A stretch of DNA of 62,953 bases, taken from positions 1-62,953 of the forward strand of contig CAIKAR010000093.1 in NCBI GenBank assembly GCA_903825465.1, in the 5' to 3' direction. The notes below the pieces were generated by a model. It did no database searches. It was not told the origin of the DNA and saw only the letters and a list, made by a program, of their open reading frames with translations. Position numbers and translations under genes: made by a program. This DNA comes from an uncultured Hyphomicrobiales bacterium. Lineage in GTDB: Bacteria; Pseudomonadota; Alphaproteobacteria; Rhizobiales; Beijerinckiaceae. Shown here piece by piece: positions 8,793 through 16,776 of this stretch (positions are counted from its first letter, which is position 1; each line of letters begins with the position of its first letter).

Positions 8793-10289
8793 TTACGCCA
8801 CCTTGCGCGGCGTCATTCGCTCGCTCTTGAGCGCCTCGATCTCGCCGGAAGTCCCGCCCTCGTGGTATTCGGCGTCCTCGTTGACGTCCCAGATGTCGTA
8901 GATTTCGCCGCCCGCCAGGATGTTGCGGACCGTCAGCATGGCGGTCATCATCGCGTGGTCCTGGTTGTTGTATTTGTGCATTCCGTTGCGGCCGACGAGA
9001 TGCAGGCCGGGGAAGGTCAGCGCGATGTCGCGGCGCACGGTCTCGACGTTGTCGCGATAGCTGTCGTCGTAGACCGGATAGGCCTTGGCCTGGCGCACGA
9101 CGCAGGCGTCCACCACCTCGTCGGCGCGAAGCAGGCCGATCTTGTCGATTTCCTGTTTCGCCAACGCCACCAGCTCGGAGTCCGACGCGTTCCACAGGCC
9201 GTCGCCCTCGAAGCAGAAATATTCGAGGCCGAGGCAGGTCATGCCCTCTTGCGGAACGAGGTCCGGCGACCACGAGCGGAAGTTCTGCACGCGGCCGACC
9301 TTCACCGAGGGATCGTGAATGTAGACCCAGTTGTCCGGGAAGTGGCGCGACGATTTCGCGATCAGCGCCACGGTGAGGAAGTCCCGGTATTTCAATGCGC
9401 GCGCGTTGAACAGGCTGATGGGCGTCGGCGACAGCGCGTTCATCAGTTCGACGATGGGCGCGGACGAAATCACGCGCGCGCCGGTGAAGTGGCTCTCGAC
9501 GCCCTTCGCGTCGATGGCCGTGACCGTCCACACGCCCGTCGCGTCGTCGCGCGTCAACCGCTGGAGCTTTTGACCCATGCGGATTTCGCCGCCGCCCGAC
9601 TGGATTTTCCGCGCGCAGGCCTCCCACAACATGCCGGGGCCCTTGCGCGGATAGCGGAAGGATTCGATCAGCGTCTTGATGACGGGGCCGCCTGTTTTCG
9701 GCTTGCCGCGGAACGAGCGCGTGAGCGCGTTGAAGACCGCCGAGCCAAGGCTCAGCCCCTTGATGCGCTGCGCCGCCCAGTCGGCCGAAATCTCGTCGCA
9801 GGACATGCCCCACACCTTCTCGGTGTAGGTCTTGAAAAAGATCGAAAAAAGCCGTTCGCCAAACTGGTTGCGCACCCATTGGTGGAAGGTTTTGGGGTCG
9901 GGGATTGGCCGGACCTTCGCCCAGCCGTAGGACAGCATGCAGAGCGCGCTCTCGACGATTCCAAGGTTGCGCAGCGCCTCGAAGCCGTTGAGCGGGTAGG
10001 AATAAAACTTGTCGCCGTAGAAGATGCGCGACAGGCGGGGGCGCTCGATGAAATCGTCGGGCAGAATTTCGTCCCAAAGGTCGACGACCTCTTTCGACTT
10101 CGAGAAAAAGCGGTGGCCGCCGATGTCGAACAGGAATTCCTTGTAATTCGCGGTGCGGCTGATCCCCCCCACGAACACCGGGTCTTGCTCGATTGTCAGC
10201 GTCGAGCGTCCGGCCTTGCCCAACTGATAGGCCGCGGTGAGGCCGGCGGGGCCAGCGCCGATGATGATCGTGTCGAAGTCGGGCGTCAT
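8793..10289 (-). CDS. FAD-dependent oxidoreductase (protoporphyrinogen oxidase / UDP-galactopyranose mutase-like)
   Basis: A 498-residue flavoprotein with an N-terminal dinucleotide-binding site IIIGAGPAGLTAAYQLGKAG and the following FVGGISRT, FDIGGHRFFSKS and YGDKFYSYPLNGFEAL segments common to bacterial amine-oxidase-like proteins used in glycan or lipid-glycan synthesis. The middle has FFKTYTEKVWGMSCDEISADWAAQRIKGL, found in UDP-galactopyranose-mutase relatives. It is transcribed with the GtrA-family membrane gene, whose stop overlaps this gene's ATG by four bases. That pairing supports a role in modifying a lipid-linked sugar rather than haem synthesis. The exact reaction is not known. 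Confidence 0.78.
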   Translation of the reverse strand: MTPDFDTIIIGAGPAGLTAAYQLGKAGRSTLTIEQDPVFVGGISRTANYKEFLFDIGGHRFFSKSKEVVDLWDEILPDDFIERPRLSRIFYGDKFYSYPLNGFEALRNLGIVESALCMLSYGWAKVRPIPDPKTFHQWVRNQFGERLFSIFFKTYTEKVWGMSCDEISADWAAQRIKGLSLGSAVFNALTRSFRGKPKTGGPVIKTLIESFRYPRKGPGMLWEACARKIQSGGGEIRMGQKLQRLTRDDATGVWTVTAIDAKGVESHFTGARVISSAPIVELMNALSPTPISLFNARALKYRDFLTVALIAKSSRHFPDNWVYIHDPSVKVGRVQNFRSWSPDLVPQEGMTCLGLEYFCFEGDGLWNASDSELVALAKQEIDKIGLLRADEVVDACVVRQAKAYPVYDDSYRDNVETVRRDIALTFPGLHLVGRNGMHKYNNQDHAMMTAMLTVRNILAGGEIYDIWDVNEDAEYHEGGTSGEIEALKSERMTPRKVA

Positions 10290-10804
10290 GCGGCGGTCCT
10301 TGTGGCGGGCGCTCGGGCGAAGGCGAACACGCTTTGTCCGGTGAAGGAAAACACCGTTGTCAAAGCGGCGGCGGCGAACAGGCAGGGGTAGGGATGTGTT
10401 TCGCCCGTGGCGTAGTGCAGAAAAAGGAACACGCCGTAATTAAAACCCTGAGCGACGGCGGCGACGCCCGCGTAGCGCGCGAATTCAACCAACGGCGGGC
10501 GGCCGCTGGCGGCGAAGGTGACGCGCCTGTTGAGCCACCAGGTGACAAGCGTGGCTACGGCCAGCGAGGCGGCGCGGGCGACAGGCGCGCCCGCGCCGTT
10601 GTGGAAAAGAAGCGCGAAGACGGAGGTGTCCACCGCCAATCCAACGACGCCGACCGTCAGGAAACGGGCCAGGCGAAACAGCGCGGGCAAACGCGGCGCG
10701 AGGAACGGCGCGCGCCGACCGAGCCAAGCTTCGAGTTCCGGCGAAAAAAACGGGTCGAACGGGGCGGCCTGCCCGCATTCGACGATGTTCCGCTGCAGCC
10801 CCAT
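10286..10804 (-). CDS. GtrA-family membrane protein
   Basis: A 172-residue membrane protein with four hydrophobic segments: FLTVGVVGLAVDTSVFALLF, ARAASLAVATLVTWWLNRRVTF, a third around residues 109-130, and CLFAAAALTTVFSFTGQSVFAF. The W-N-R-x-x-T-F element after the second helix is typical of GtrA, a family implicated in moving polyprenyl-linked sugars across the inner membrane. The soluble N-terminal stretch of about 40 residues is somewhat longer than usual. It is the first gene of a two-gene unit with the FAD oxidoreductase (ATGA overlap), which points to surface glycan or membrane sugar metabolism. Confidence 0.85.
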   Translation of the reverse strand: MGLQRNIVECGQAAPFDPFFSPELEAWLGRRAPFLAPRLPALFRLARFLTVGVVGLAVDTSVFALLFHNGAGAPVARAASLAVATLVTWWLNRRVTFAASGRPPLVEFARYAGVAAVAQGFNYGVFLFLHYATGETHPYPCLFAAAALTTVFSFTGQSVFAFARAPATRTAA

Positions 10805-10990
10805 CCACCGATCCCCGCCGCGCGCGTGAAAGCGCGGCGATTCCGGATCGCTGACCGCGCGGCGCCGCCATCAAAGCCCGCCAGTGCTTAATTTCAGGTA
10901 ACCGGCGGTCGCCGCCGTTCACTATTCGTGGATTATCGACGCCGGCGCCGGACGGTCGACTTGACGCCGCCGCCATGCTAGGCGCCCGGC

Positions 10991-11944
10991 ATGTCGATGC
11001 ACGAGGGATTGCTCCCCAACAACGCCGCCCACGTGATGCGGTTGACCTGCGACGCGGCGTCCGCCCGGGCCATCGCGGACATCGTCGTCGAGAGCTTCGA
11101 TTCGGCCGAAACCGCCGCTGGCGCCTTCGAAATCGAGGACGCGGCGCCGAGTTGGGACGAGGCGCGAAGGTGGATTGTCGAAGTCTTTTTCGCCGACGAG
11201 CCGGACGAGGATTTTGTCCGCTCGCTGATCGAAGCCGTCGCCGGCGCGGATAACGCCCGCGCGGCGACATTCGACCGGGTCGAGCAGCGCGACTGGGTCG
11301 CCTCGTCGCTCGAAGGGCTGAAGCCGGTGCGCGCCGGGCGCTTTCTGGTGCATGGCTCGCACAGCCGCGAAGCCGTCCGGGCCAACGACATAGGCCTCGA
11401 GATCGAGGCGGCGCTGGCTTTTGGCACGGGCCACCACGGCACCACGCTGGGCTGCCTGAGGATGCTCGACCGCGTGTTGAAACAGCGCCGTCCCCGCCGT
11501 ATTCTCGATGTCGGCACGGGGACGGGCGTTCTGGCGCTCGCCGCGGCGCGTTATCTCCATATCGCGGTGGCGGCCGGCGACATCGATCCTGTGGCGGTCG
11601 AGGCGGCGCGGGCCAACGCCCGACTCAACCGGGCGAGCCCGTGGATGCGCCCGCTCACGGCGCGCGGACTGGAACATCCCGGCCTGCGCGCGGGTGGGCC
11701 CTACGACCTTATCTTCGCGAATATATTGGCGAAACCGCTGCGGCTGCTCGCGCCCTCGATCTGCGCCAGCGCGGCGCGCGGCGCGGATGTCGTGCTGTCG
11801 GGCCTGTTGTCGGGCGATGTACCGGGTGTGTTGACGGCCTATGCCGCGGGTGGTTTCGCGCTGGCGGCGCGCGGCGACATCGAAGGCTGGGCTTGCCTCC
11901 TGCTGCGTCGCGGCGGCGCGGGACGAAGGCCGGCGTGGGATTGA
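10991..11944 (+). CDS. prmA: Ribosomal protein L11 methyltransferase
   Basis: A 317-residue PrmA: an N-terminal substrate domain (about residues 1-110) followed by a class I SAM-binding domain. Diagnostic segments are GLEIEAALAFGTGHHGTTLGCLRML, then ILDVGTGTGVLALAAAR for SAM binding, GDIDPVAVEAARANA, and DLIFANILAKPLRLLAP, which carries the family's N-P/N-I-L element. It trimethylates ribosomal protein L11. ATG at 10997 is a near alternative start. It is monocistronic, divergent from the GtrA unit and convergent with the PadR regulator. Confidence 0.95.
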   Translation: MSMHEGLLPNNAAHVMRLTCDAASARAIADIVVESFDSAETAAGAFEIEDAAPSWDEARRWIVEVFFADEPDEDFVRSLIEAVAGADNARAATFDRVEQRDWVASSLEGLKPVRAGRFLVHGSHSREAVRANDIGLEIEAALAFGTGHHGTTLGCLRMLDRVLKQRRPRRILDVGTGTGVLALAAARYLHIAVAAGDIDPVAVEAARANARLNRASPWMRPLTARGLEHPGLRAGGPYDLIFANILAKPLRLLAPSICASAARGADVVLSGLLSGDVPGVLTAYAAGGFALAARGDIEGWACLLLRRGGAGRRPAWD

Positions 11945-12094
11945 AGTGGCCTCGCGCGCGGATTTGATGCGCTACCAGCCGATATTGACGCCAAAACGAC
12001 AGGTGGAGGTTCAACGCGGGCGTCACTCTCACCACCACGTCGAAGCCGGACGTGGGCGTCACGGGGGGCGCGGCCTAACCTGTTCAATCAAAGG

Positions 12095-12122
12095 GGGACG
12101 GGCGCGCGAGCGCGTCCGTCCC
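12095..12122. terminator. GC-rich stem-loop between prmA and the PadR gene
   Basis: GGGACGG ... CCGTCCC pairs around an inner CGCGC/GCGCG stem with a two-base turn, allowing one G-U pair. It sits between two convergent genes, just beyond the PadR stop. On the minus strand it is followed by only a short CCTTTG, so it is a plausible but weak terminator. Confidence 0.4.
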
Positions 12123-12132
12123 GACTCAAAGC

Positions 12133-12813
12133 TCAGGGCAGGCGTTCGATTTTCCTGGCGGCGTCGTCGATGATGTCGGCGGCGTCGAACAGGGCCTGTT
12201 TGCCGGTTTCGGTGGCGAGCCTCTGGCCAAGCGCGGCCCTGAGATTGGCCATCGCGCGCCAAATCGGGCCCGATTCCGTCCGGCCGCTTTGCGCGCCGAG
12301 GGCCTCAAGGCGCCGGAGCGCGTTCTCGGCCTCCACCCTATGCTCGTTCAGGTGCGTCTTGCCGGCCTCCGCGAGAGAATACGCGCGTTTGGAACCGGCC
12401 GACGCGGCGGCTTCGATCAATTCCTGTTCTTCCAGGAGTGTCAGCGTGGGATAGACCACGCCGGGACTTGGCGCGTAGGCCCCGCCGGTCCGCGATTCAA
12501 TCTCCCGGATCAGGTCGTAGCCATGGCGAGGTTGGTCTTCCAACAGGCGCAACAAGACCAGACGGAGCTCGCCCGCCTCGAACATCCGACGGCTCGGGCC
12601 GCCTCTGCCGTCGCGGGGTCCGCGTCCGTGGCCGTGTTCGCGCGGGCCCATGCCCGGATGGCCGCCGCGCATGGCGCGGATGGCTTCACGGAAGTGGCCG
12701 CCAAATCTCGGGTGGTCAGGGCCGGGGCCGTCGTTGGGTTCCGCTCCGCGCCATCCGCGTGCGCCCATTCCATGGTGGGTGTGCTTGGTATGCATAAATT
12801 TATGTTTCTCCAT
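12133..12813 (-). CDS. PadR-family regulator with His-rich N-terminus, YqjI-like metal sensor
   Basis: A 226-residue PadR winged-helix protein (about residues 78-150: AGELRLVLLRLLEDQPRHGYDLIREIESRTGG in two parts, then APSPGVVYPTLTLLEEQELIE). The first 65 residues are rich in glycine and hold ten histidines (KHTHHGMG, HPRFGGH, REHGHGRG). This matches the plan of Escherichia coli YqjI, a nickel-responsive repressor of a ferric reductase gene, though YqjI also has cysteines and this one has none. Its own promoter carries a perfect palindrome (12857-12868), suggesting autorepression. ATG 12795 with GGAGA upstream is an alternative start. No ferric reductase gene of YqjH type lies next to it. Confidence 0.85.
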   Translation of the reverse strand: MEKHKFMHTKHTHHGMGARGWRGAEPNDGPGPDHPRFGGHFREAIRAMRGGHPGMGPREHGHGRGPRDGRGGPSRRMFEAGELRLVLLRLLEDQPRHGYDLIREIESRTGGAYAPSPGVVYPTLTLLEEQELIEAAASAGSKRAYSLAEAGKTHLNEHRVEAENALRRLEALGAQSGRTESGPIWRAMANLRAALGQRLATETGKQALFDAADIIDDAARKIERLP

Positions 12814-12856
12814 CGAAACTGCTCAAGATCGAACATTATCGTGTTTCGATGTCACT

Positions 12857-12884
12857 AAGATATATCTTTTAATATCGTTGTCAA
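12857..12884 (-). promoter_or_regulatory. Promoter of the PadR gene with palindromic operator
   Basis: On the minus strand TTGACA (12879-12884) is followed after 16 bases by TATCTT (12857-12862), a good sigma-70-type promoter about 45 bases upstream of the PadR start. The -10 box lies inside the perfect 12-base palindrome AAGATATATCTT (12857-12868). The stretch is strikingly AT-rich against its surroundings. A repressor bound here would block the promoter, so it is the likely operator of the PadR protein. Confidence 0.65.
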
Positions 12885-13411
12885 CTCTTTTTCTCCGGAC
12901 CCCGTTCGGGGCATCCAGGCTATTGAGCGTCGCCCGCACGGCTTCGGCGAATCCTCCGCCGCCGGTTCGGCCTTCGACCACCTGAAGTCCGCCCGGCGCG
13001 GCGATAACAAGGGTCATATCCGTCACCCGATCGACCCGGGAAAACCGCGCGCGAGCGCTCGCTCCGGCGTTGAGGGCCGCGATGCCCGCGGGCGAGAGAG
13101 ACCAGACGGCGCTCCAGCCGATTCGCAACCCGTGGCGCACGCGAAGTCGGCGTCGATCTCGACCTGTGATTTCCGAATTGTGCGACTGACGCTCGACGCG
13201 CCCTATACGGCGATGTCGACGTGGAACAGGCCCAACCGGCTAAACGCGTATGGGCCGGCGGGACGGGGCGACAAGCCCCCCGCGCCGCGCATGGAGAGCC
13301 GTCGCGCGCGCCCCTTGACCCCGCGCCATCGATCAATGCAAAAGTCGCGTCTTGCGCGCGCGGACACCGCCGCGCATCGCCGCGATGTCCGCGGTCCGGG
13401 AACGCGTGCGT
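12885..13411. other. Long gap between the PadR promoter and ribBX; no convincing gene
   Basis: This stretch of more than 500 bases has no gene I can support. One frame on the minus strand (GTG 13140, about 90 codons to about 12890) has fairly coding-like codon use (TDMTLVIAAPGGLQVVEGR, GGGGFAEAVRATLNSLD), but it runs on through the PadR promoter, matches no family I know and may be a relic. A hairpin (GGGGC-GACAA-GCCCC with outer GCGGG/CCCGC pairing, 13257-13286) lies upstream of ribBX. I looked for the conserved FMN riboswitch blocks expected before some rib genes and did not see them. Confidence 0.5.
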
Positions 13412-14566
13412 ATGCCTGATTCAACCAGCGGTATCCTGTCGTCCATCGAAGACATCATCGAGGACGCCCGCGCCGGCCGAATGTTCATTCTGGTGGATGA
13501 CGAGGGCCGCGAAAACGAGGGCGACCTCGTCGTTCCCGCCGGCATGGCGACCGCCGACGTCGTCAATTTCATGGCCAAGCACGGCCGCGGGCTCATATGC
13601 CTGTCGCTGACCCGGGAACGCGCCGATTTCCTGGGCTTGCAGCCCATGGCCGCCAAGAACCGGGCGCAACACCAGACCGCTTTCACCGTGTCGATCGAGG
13701 CGCGCGAAGGCGTGACAACCGGCATTTCCGCGGCCGACCGCGCCCACACCATCGCCGTCGCCATTGGCCACAACCGCGGCCGCGACGACCTTGTGTCGCC
13801 GGGCCATGTGTTTCCGCTTGTCGCGCAAGACGGCGGCGTCATGGTGCGCGCCGGCCACACCGAGGCCGCGGTCGACGTGGCGCGGCTCGCCGGCCTCGAT
13901 CCCTCCGGCGTCATCTGCGAAATCATGAAGGACGACGGCAGCATGGCGCGGCTGCCGGATCTTGTTGAATTCGCCAAGATCCACGGGCTCAAGATCGCCA
14001 CCATCGCCGACCTGATCGCGTATCGACGGCGCACCGAGCGGCATGTCGAAGTGATCGCCGAAACGACGATCAACAGCCGCTACGGCGGCGAGTTCAAGGT
14101 GCGGGTCTACGCCAACAAGATCGCCTACTCCGAACACGTCGCGCTGATCCTCGGCGACCTCTCGGGGCCGGAGCCGGCGCTGGTGCGCGTGCATCAGCAC
14201 AACCTGTTCGCCGACAGCCTTGGCGACATGACGCCGGGGGAATTTTTCCGCGGCGAGGCGCGCCCGCGCGACCGGGACCTGCAAAACTCGATGCTCGCCA
14301 TCGCCAAGGCGGGGCGCGGTGCCATCGTGTTGATCCGCGAACCGACGACGACCACGCTTGGGCGCATGATCAAGGAGCGCGAGGGCGTGCGCATGAGCAA
14401 ATCGATGGACGAACTGCGTCAGTATGGCATCGGCGCGCAGATGCTCATGGATATCGGCGTGCGCGAGATGATCCTCCTCACGAACTCCATTCACCGGATG
14501 ATCGGCATCGAGGGCTACGGCATCAATATCGTCGAGCAGCGGCCAATCCCGGACTTCGGGGACTGA
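13412..14566 (+). CDS. ribB: 3,4-dihydroxy-2-butanone-4-phosphate synthase fused to degenerate GTP cyclohydrolase II domain (RibBX)
   Basis: A protein of about 384 residues. The first 205 residues are a RibB domain (FILVDDEGRENEGDL, RAGHTEAAVDVARLAGL, HGLKIATIADLIAYR) that makes dihydroxybutanone phosphate from ribulose 5-phosphate for riboflavin synthesis. The rest resembles GTP cyclohydrolase II, but the zinc-binding cysteine motif that normally follows LVRVH is replaced by a cysteine-free stretch (QHNLFADSLGDM), so that half should not be active. This arrangement is known in rhizobia as RibBX. ATG 13385 and an earlier start at 13352 are in frame; 13412 begins the conserved part and has GGGAA upstream. 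Confidence 0.92.
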   Translation: MPDSTSGILSSIEDIIEDARAGRMFILVDDEGRENEGDLVVPAGMATADVVNFMAKHGRGLICLSLTRERADFLGLQPMAAKNRAQHQTAFTVSIEAREGVTTGISAADRAHTIAVAIGHNRGRDDLVSPGHVFPLVAQDGGVMVRAGHTEAAVDVARLAGLDPSGVICEIMKDDGSMARLPDLVEFAKIHGLKIATIADLIAYRRRTERHVEVIAETTINSRYGGEFKVRVYANKIAYSEHVALILGDLSGPEPALVRVHQHNLFADSLGDMTPGEFFRGEARPRDRDLQNSMLAIAKAGRGAIVLIREPTTTTLGRMIKEREGVRMSKSMDELRQYGIGAQMLMDIGVREMILLTNSIHRMIGIEGYGINIVEQRPIPDFGD

Positions 14567-14585
14567 GGGTTTTCGAGGCGGTTCG

Positions 14586-15170
14586 ATGCCCATCCATATC
14601 GCCCTGCTGCGCGCGGTCAACGTCGGCGGCACCGCGAAGCTGCCGATGAGCGGGTTGCGCGCGGCGTGCGAAGCCGCGGGGCTGAGGAATGTCGAAACCT
14701 ACATCGCCTCGGGCAATCTCGTCTTCGAAAGCGCGCTCGACGCGGCCGGGGCGGAACACGTCGTCGCGGGAGTGTTGCGCGACGCCTTCGGACTGACGAA
14801 AAACCACGCTTTGGTTCGAACGGCGGACGAGGTCGCCGCGGCCATGTCCGGCAATCCGTTCGAGGACGCGGCGCGAGAGCGGCCAAACTGGTTGTCGCTC
14901 TACTTCCTTTCCGGCGCCGCGCATGAAAACGCCGCCCGGATTGTCGCGGAATACGGCGGCCCCGAACGCCTGTCCCTCGCCGGCCAAGTCTCTCTCGCTG
15001 GCCATGTCTCTCTCGCTGGCCAAGTCCTCTACGTTGATTTTGTCAATGGCGCCGGGCGCTCGAAAATCACGCCGGCCTTCCTCGACAAAACGCTTGGGAC
15101 GCCCGCGACCGCGCGCAACTGGAACACCTGCGGCAAGCTCGTCGCCATGGCGCGGGCGCGCGGGGGCTGA
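14586..15170 (+). CDS. DUF1697 family protein with an internal 18-bp tandem repeat
   Basis: A 194-residue DUF1697 protein, of unknown function, with the family's opening IALLRAVNVGGTAKLPM, the TYIASGNLVFES segment and the closing GRSKITPAFLDKTLGTPATARNWNT. Just before LYVDFVNGAGRSK the protein repeats a six-residue unit three times (LSLAGQ, VSLAGH, VSLAGQ), encoded by three near-identical 18-base units at 14970-15023. The family normally has one such turn, so two units look inserted in frame. It starts 19 bases after ribBX and could be co-transcribed. Confidence 0.88.
   Translation: MPIHIALLRAVNVGGTAKLPMSGLRAACEAAGLRNVETYIASGNLVFESALDAAGAEHVVAGVLRDAFGLTKNHALVRTADEVAAAMSGNPFEDAARERPNWLSLYFLSGAAHENAARIVAEYGGPERLSLAGQVSLAGHVSLAGQVLYVDFVNGAGRSKITPAFLDKTLGTPATARNWNTCGKLVAMARARGG
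14970..15023 (+). repeat. Three in-frame 18-bp tandem units inside the DUF1697 gene
   Basis: The second and third units (14988-15005, 15006-15023) differ at one base, and the first (14970-14987) differs at a few more. Each encodes (L/V)SLAG(Q/H). The pattern suits recent slipped-strand expansion that preserved the frame. Confidence 0.9.
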
Positions 15171-15224
15171 GCCCTGGGCAACGCAACCATGCTATAAAAG
15201 CGCCGGACTGGATTCCCGGCGGCC

Positions 15225-16208
15225 ATGAACATTTCGGTTTCAACCCATTTTCCCGTCGAGGTCGGCCTCACCGCCGCCATCGCGACCGTGCGCGGGGAAG
15301 ACCCGCTGATCCTCGTCGCCGAGGCGGCGCGGGGCGACCGCGAGGCGGCCCTGCCTTCCGGACCCTTCGATCCTCTCGCGCATCGCACGTTCGAAATCGG
15401 CCTGCGCGAATGGGTCGCGGAACAGACAGGCGCGCCGCTGGGCTATGTCGAGCAGCTCTACACATTCGGGGACCGCGGCCGGCAGGCGCGCGCCGACGAC
15501 CGCGAGCCGCACGTGGTTTCAATCGGCTACCTCGCCTTGACCCGCGCGCCAGCGGAGACTGAAGACCTCGCCTCCGGGGCCGCCTTTCGTCCCTGGTACG
15601 CGTTTTTTCCCTGGGAAGACTGGCGCGCCGCGCGGCCCGCGGTCATCGACGCCAAAATTCTGCCGGCGCTGCGCAAATGGGCAGCGCGCGACCCGGACCG
15701 GCCGAACGCCTACGGACTCTCCCGCCGCGAGCGGGTGCGGTTGTTGTTCGACGCCGACAACAATCGCCGGGACGACGAAAACGTCCTGGACAGATACCAA
15801 ATTCTCTACGAGGCCGGACTTGTCGAGGAGGCGCGCAGGGATGGCCGCGCCAGTCCGCTGATCGACGAAGCGGGCCCCCTTGGGGCGCCCATGCGCCACG
15901 ACCACAGGCGCATCCTCGCGACGGCGATCGGCCGGTTGCGCTCGAAGATGAAATACCGGCCCGTCATTTTCGAGTTGATGCCCGAGGCCTTCACTCTGTC
16001 GAAGCTGCAACGCGTCGCCGAGGCGTTGCAGGGGCGGCGCCTGCACACGCAGAATTTCCGCCGCCTCGTCGAGGCGTCCGCGGTTGTGGAGGCGACGGGC
16101 GACATGTCCCGCGCCACGGGTGGCCGCCCCGCCGCGCGGTTCCGCTTTCGCCGCGAGGTCGTGCAGGAGAGGCCCGCGCCGGGGCTGCGGATCGGCGCGC
16201 GAAGCTGA
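15225..16208 (+). CDS. NadQ/NrtR-like Nudix-related transcriptional regulator
   Basis: A 327-residue protein with an N-terminal Nudix-like domain and a C-terminal winged-helix segment (YRPVIFELMPEAFTLSKLQRVAEALQG, FRRLVEASAVVEATG). The region PSGPFDPLAHRTFEIGLREWVAEQTG and the following YVEQLYTFGDRGR are typical of an alphaproteobacterial group annotated as NAD regulator (NadQ). The Nudix box is not canonical: the REXXEE spacing is altered, so hydrolase activity is unlikely and a ligand-sensing role fits better. NadQ proteins are thought to control NAD synthesis genes such as nadABC; none is next to this gene. Confidence 0.8.
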   Translation: MNISVSTHFPVEVGLTAAIATVRGEDPLILVAEAARGDREAALPSGPFDPLAHRTFEIGLREWVAEQTGAPLGYVEQLYTFGDRGRQARADDREPHVVSIGYLALTRAPAETEDLASGAAFRPWYAFFPWEDWRAARPAVIDAKILPALRKWAARDPDRPNAYGLSRRERVRLLFDADNNRRDDENVLDRYQILYEAGLVEEARRDGRASPLIDEAGPLGAPMRHDHRRILATAIGRLRSKMKYRPVIFELMPEAFTLSKLQRVAEALQGRRLHTQNFRRLVEASAVVEATGDMSRATGGRPAARFRFRREVVQERPAPGLRIGARS

Positions 16209-16272
16209 AGCCGCCGCAACCAAATGGGATAGCCGCCGTTTAACGGCGACACTTCGACAACAGGAGATTTCA

Positions 16273-16704
16273 ATGTATCGACCCCATGCCATCGCCGCCG
16301 CCGCGGTTTTCGCGGCGCTTGTCTCGGGCGCGCCAGCGCGGGCCGAGATGATCACGTACGGCACCGACCTGAAGGGCGCGATGGAAGTTCCGCCCAACGC
16401 CACGAAAGGCGTCGGCGACGTCGAAGCCACGCTCGACACAGCGACGCGGAAATTCACGTACACCATCAACTACTCGGGCATCACGGGCCCCGCGACCGCG
16501 GCGCATTTTCACGGCCCCGCGGCGCCTGGCGTGAACGCGCCGCCGATCGTGCCTATCAACGGCGACCTCAAGAGTCCGATAAAAGGCGAAGCGACGCTGA
16601 CCGAGGCGCAGGTCAAGGACATGCAGGACGGGAAAGTCTATTTCAACGTCCACACCGCCGACAACAAGGGCGGCGAGATCCGCGGCCAACTCATTAAAAA
16701 ATGA
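16273..16704 (+). CDS. Secreted CHRD-domain protein
   Basis: A 143-residue protein with a signal peptide (MYRPHAIAAAAVFAALVSGAPARA, cut before EM) followed by a single CHRD domain: DLKGAMEVPPNATKGVGD, FTYTINYSGITGPATAAHFHGPA, and the C-terminal VYFNVHTADNKGGEIRGQL. CHRD domains occur in chordin and in many bacterial exported proteins; their bacterial role is unknown. The start is fixed by AGGAG at 16262-16266, six bases upstream of the ATG; the frame is open further upstream but without a signal sequence. It is transcribed alone, convergent with the peroxiredoxin gene. Confidence 0.88.
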   Translation: MYRPHAIAAAAVFAALVSGAPARAEMITYGTDLKGAMEVPPNATKGVGDVEATLDTATRKFTYTINYSGITGPATAAHFHGPAAPGVNAPPIVPINGDLKSPIKGEATLTEAQVKDMQDGKVYFNVHTADNKGGEIRGQLIKK

Positions 16705-16722
16705 CGGCTTTTCACAGTCGAT

Positions 16723-16757
16723 AAAAAAGGGCGCGGCGATTGATCGCCGCGCCCCGA
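16723..16757 (-). terminator. Rho-independent terminator of the peroxiredoxin gene
   Basis: On the minus strand GGGCGCGGCGAT pairs with ATCGCCGCGCCC across a very short turn and is followed by six T residues, directly after the peroxiredoxin stop. The near-perfect stem could also stop the convergent CHRD transcript. Confidence 0.85.
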
Positions 16758-16776
16758 TCTAGGCGCTTGGTTGAAA

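Noticed and set aside
7860-10391. Very long plus-strand open frame opposite aroA and the FAD oxidoreductase
   Set aside because: It is antisense to two clearly recognisable genes, has Arg/Ala-rich low-complexity translation and no family motif; such frames are common in high-GC DNA.
11709-12062. Minus-strand frame after prmA that looks faintly like a beta-strand protein
   Set aside because: It lies mostly inside prmA, and the short part outside it has no start signal or recognisable domain.
12823-13140. Possible 105-codon minus-strand gene upstream of the PadR gene
   Set aside because: It runs through the PadR -35/-10 and operator, has a GTG start without a ribosome site and no family match; kept only as a possible relic in the gap description.
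13141-13411. FMN riboswitch before ribBX
   Set aside because: A hairpin is present, but the conserved sequence blocks of the RFN element are not.
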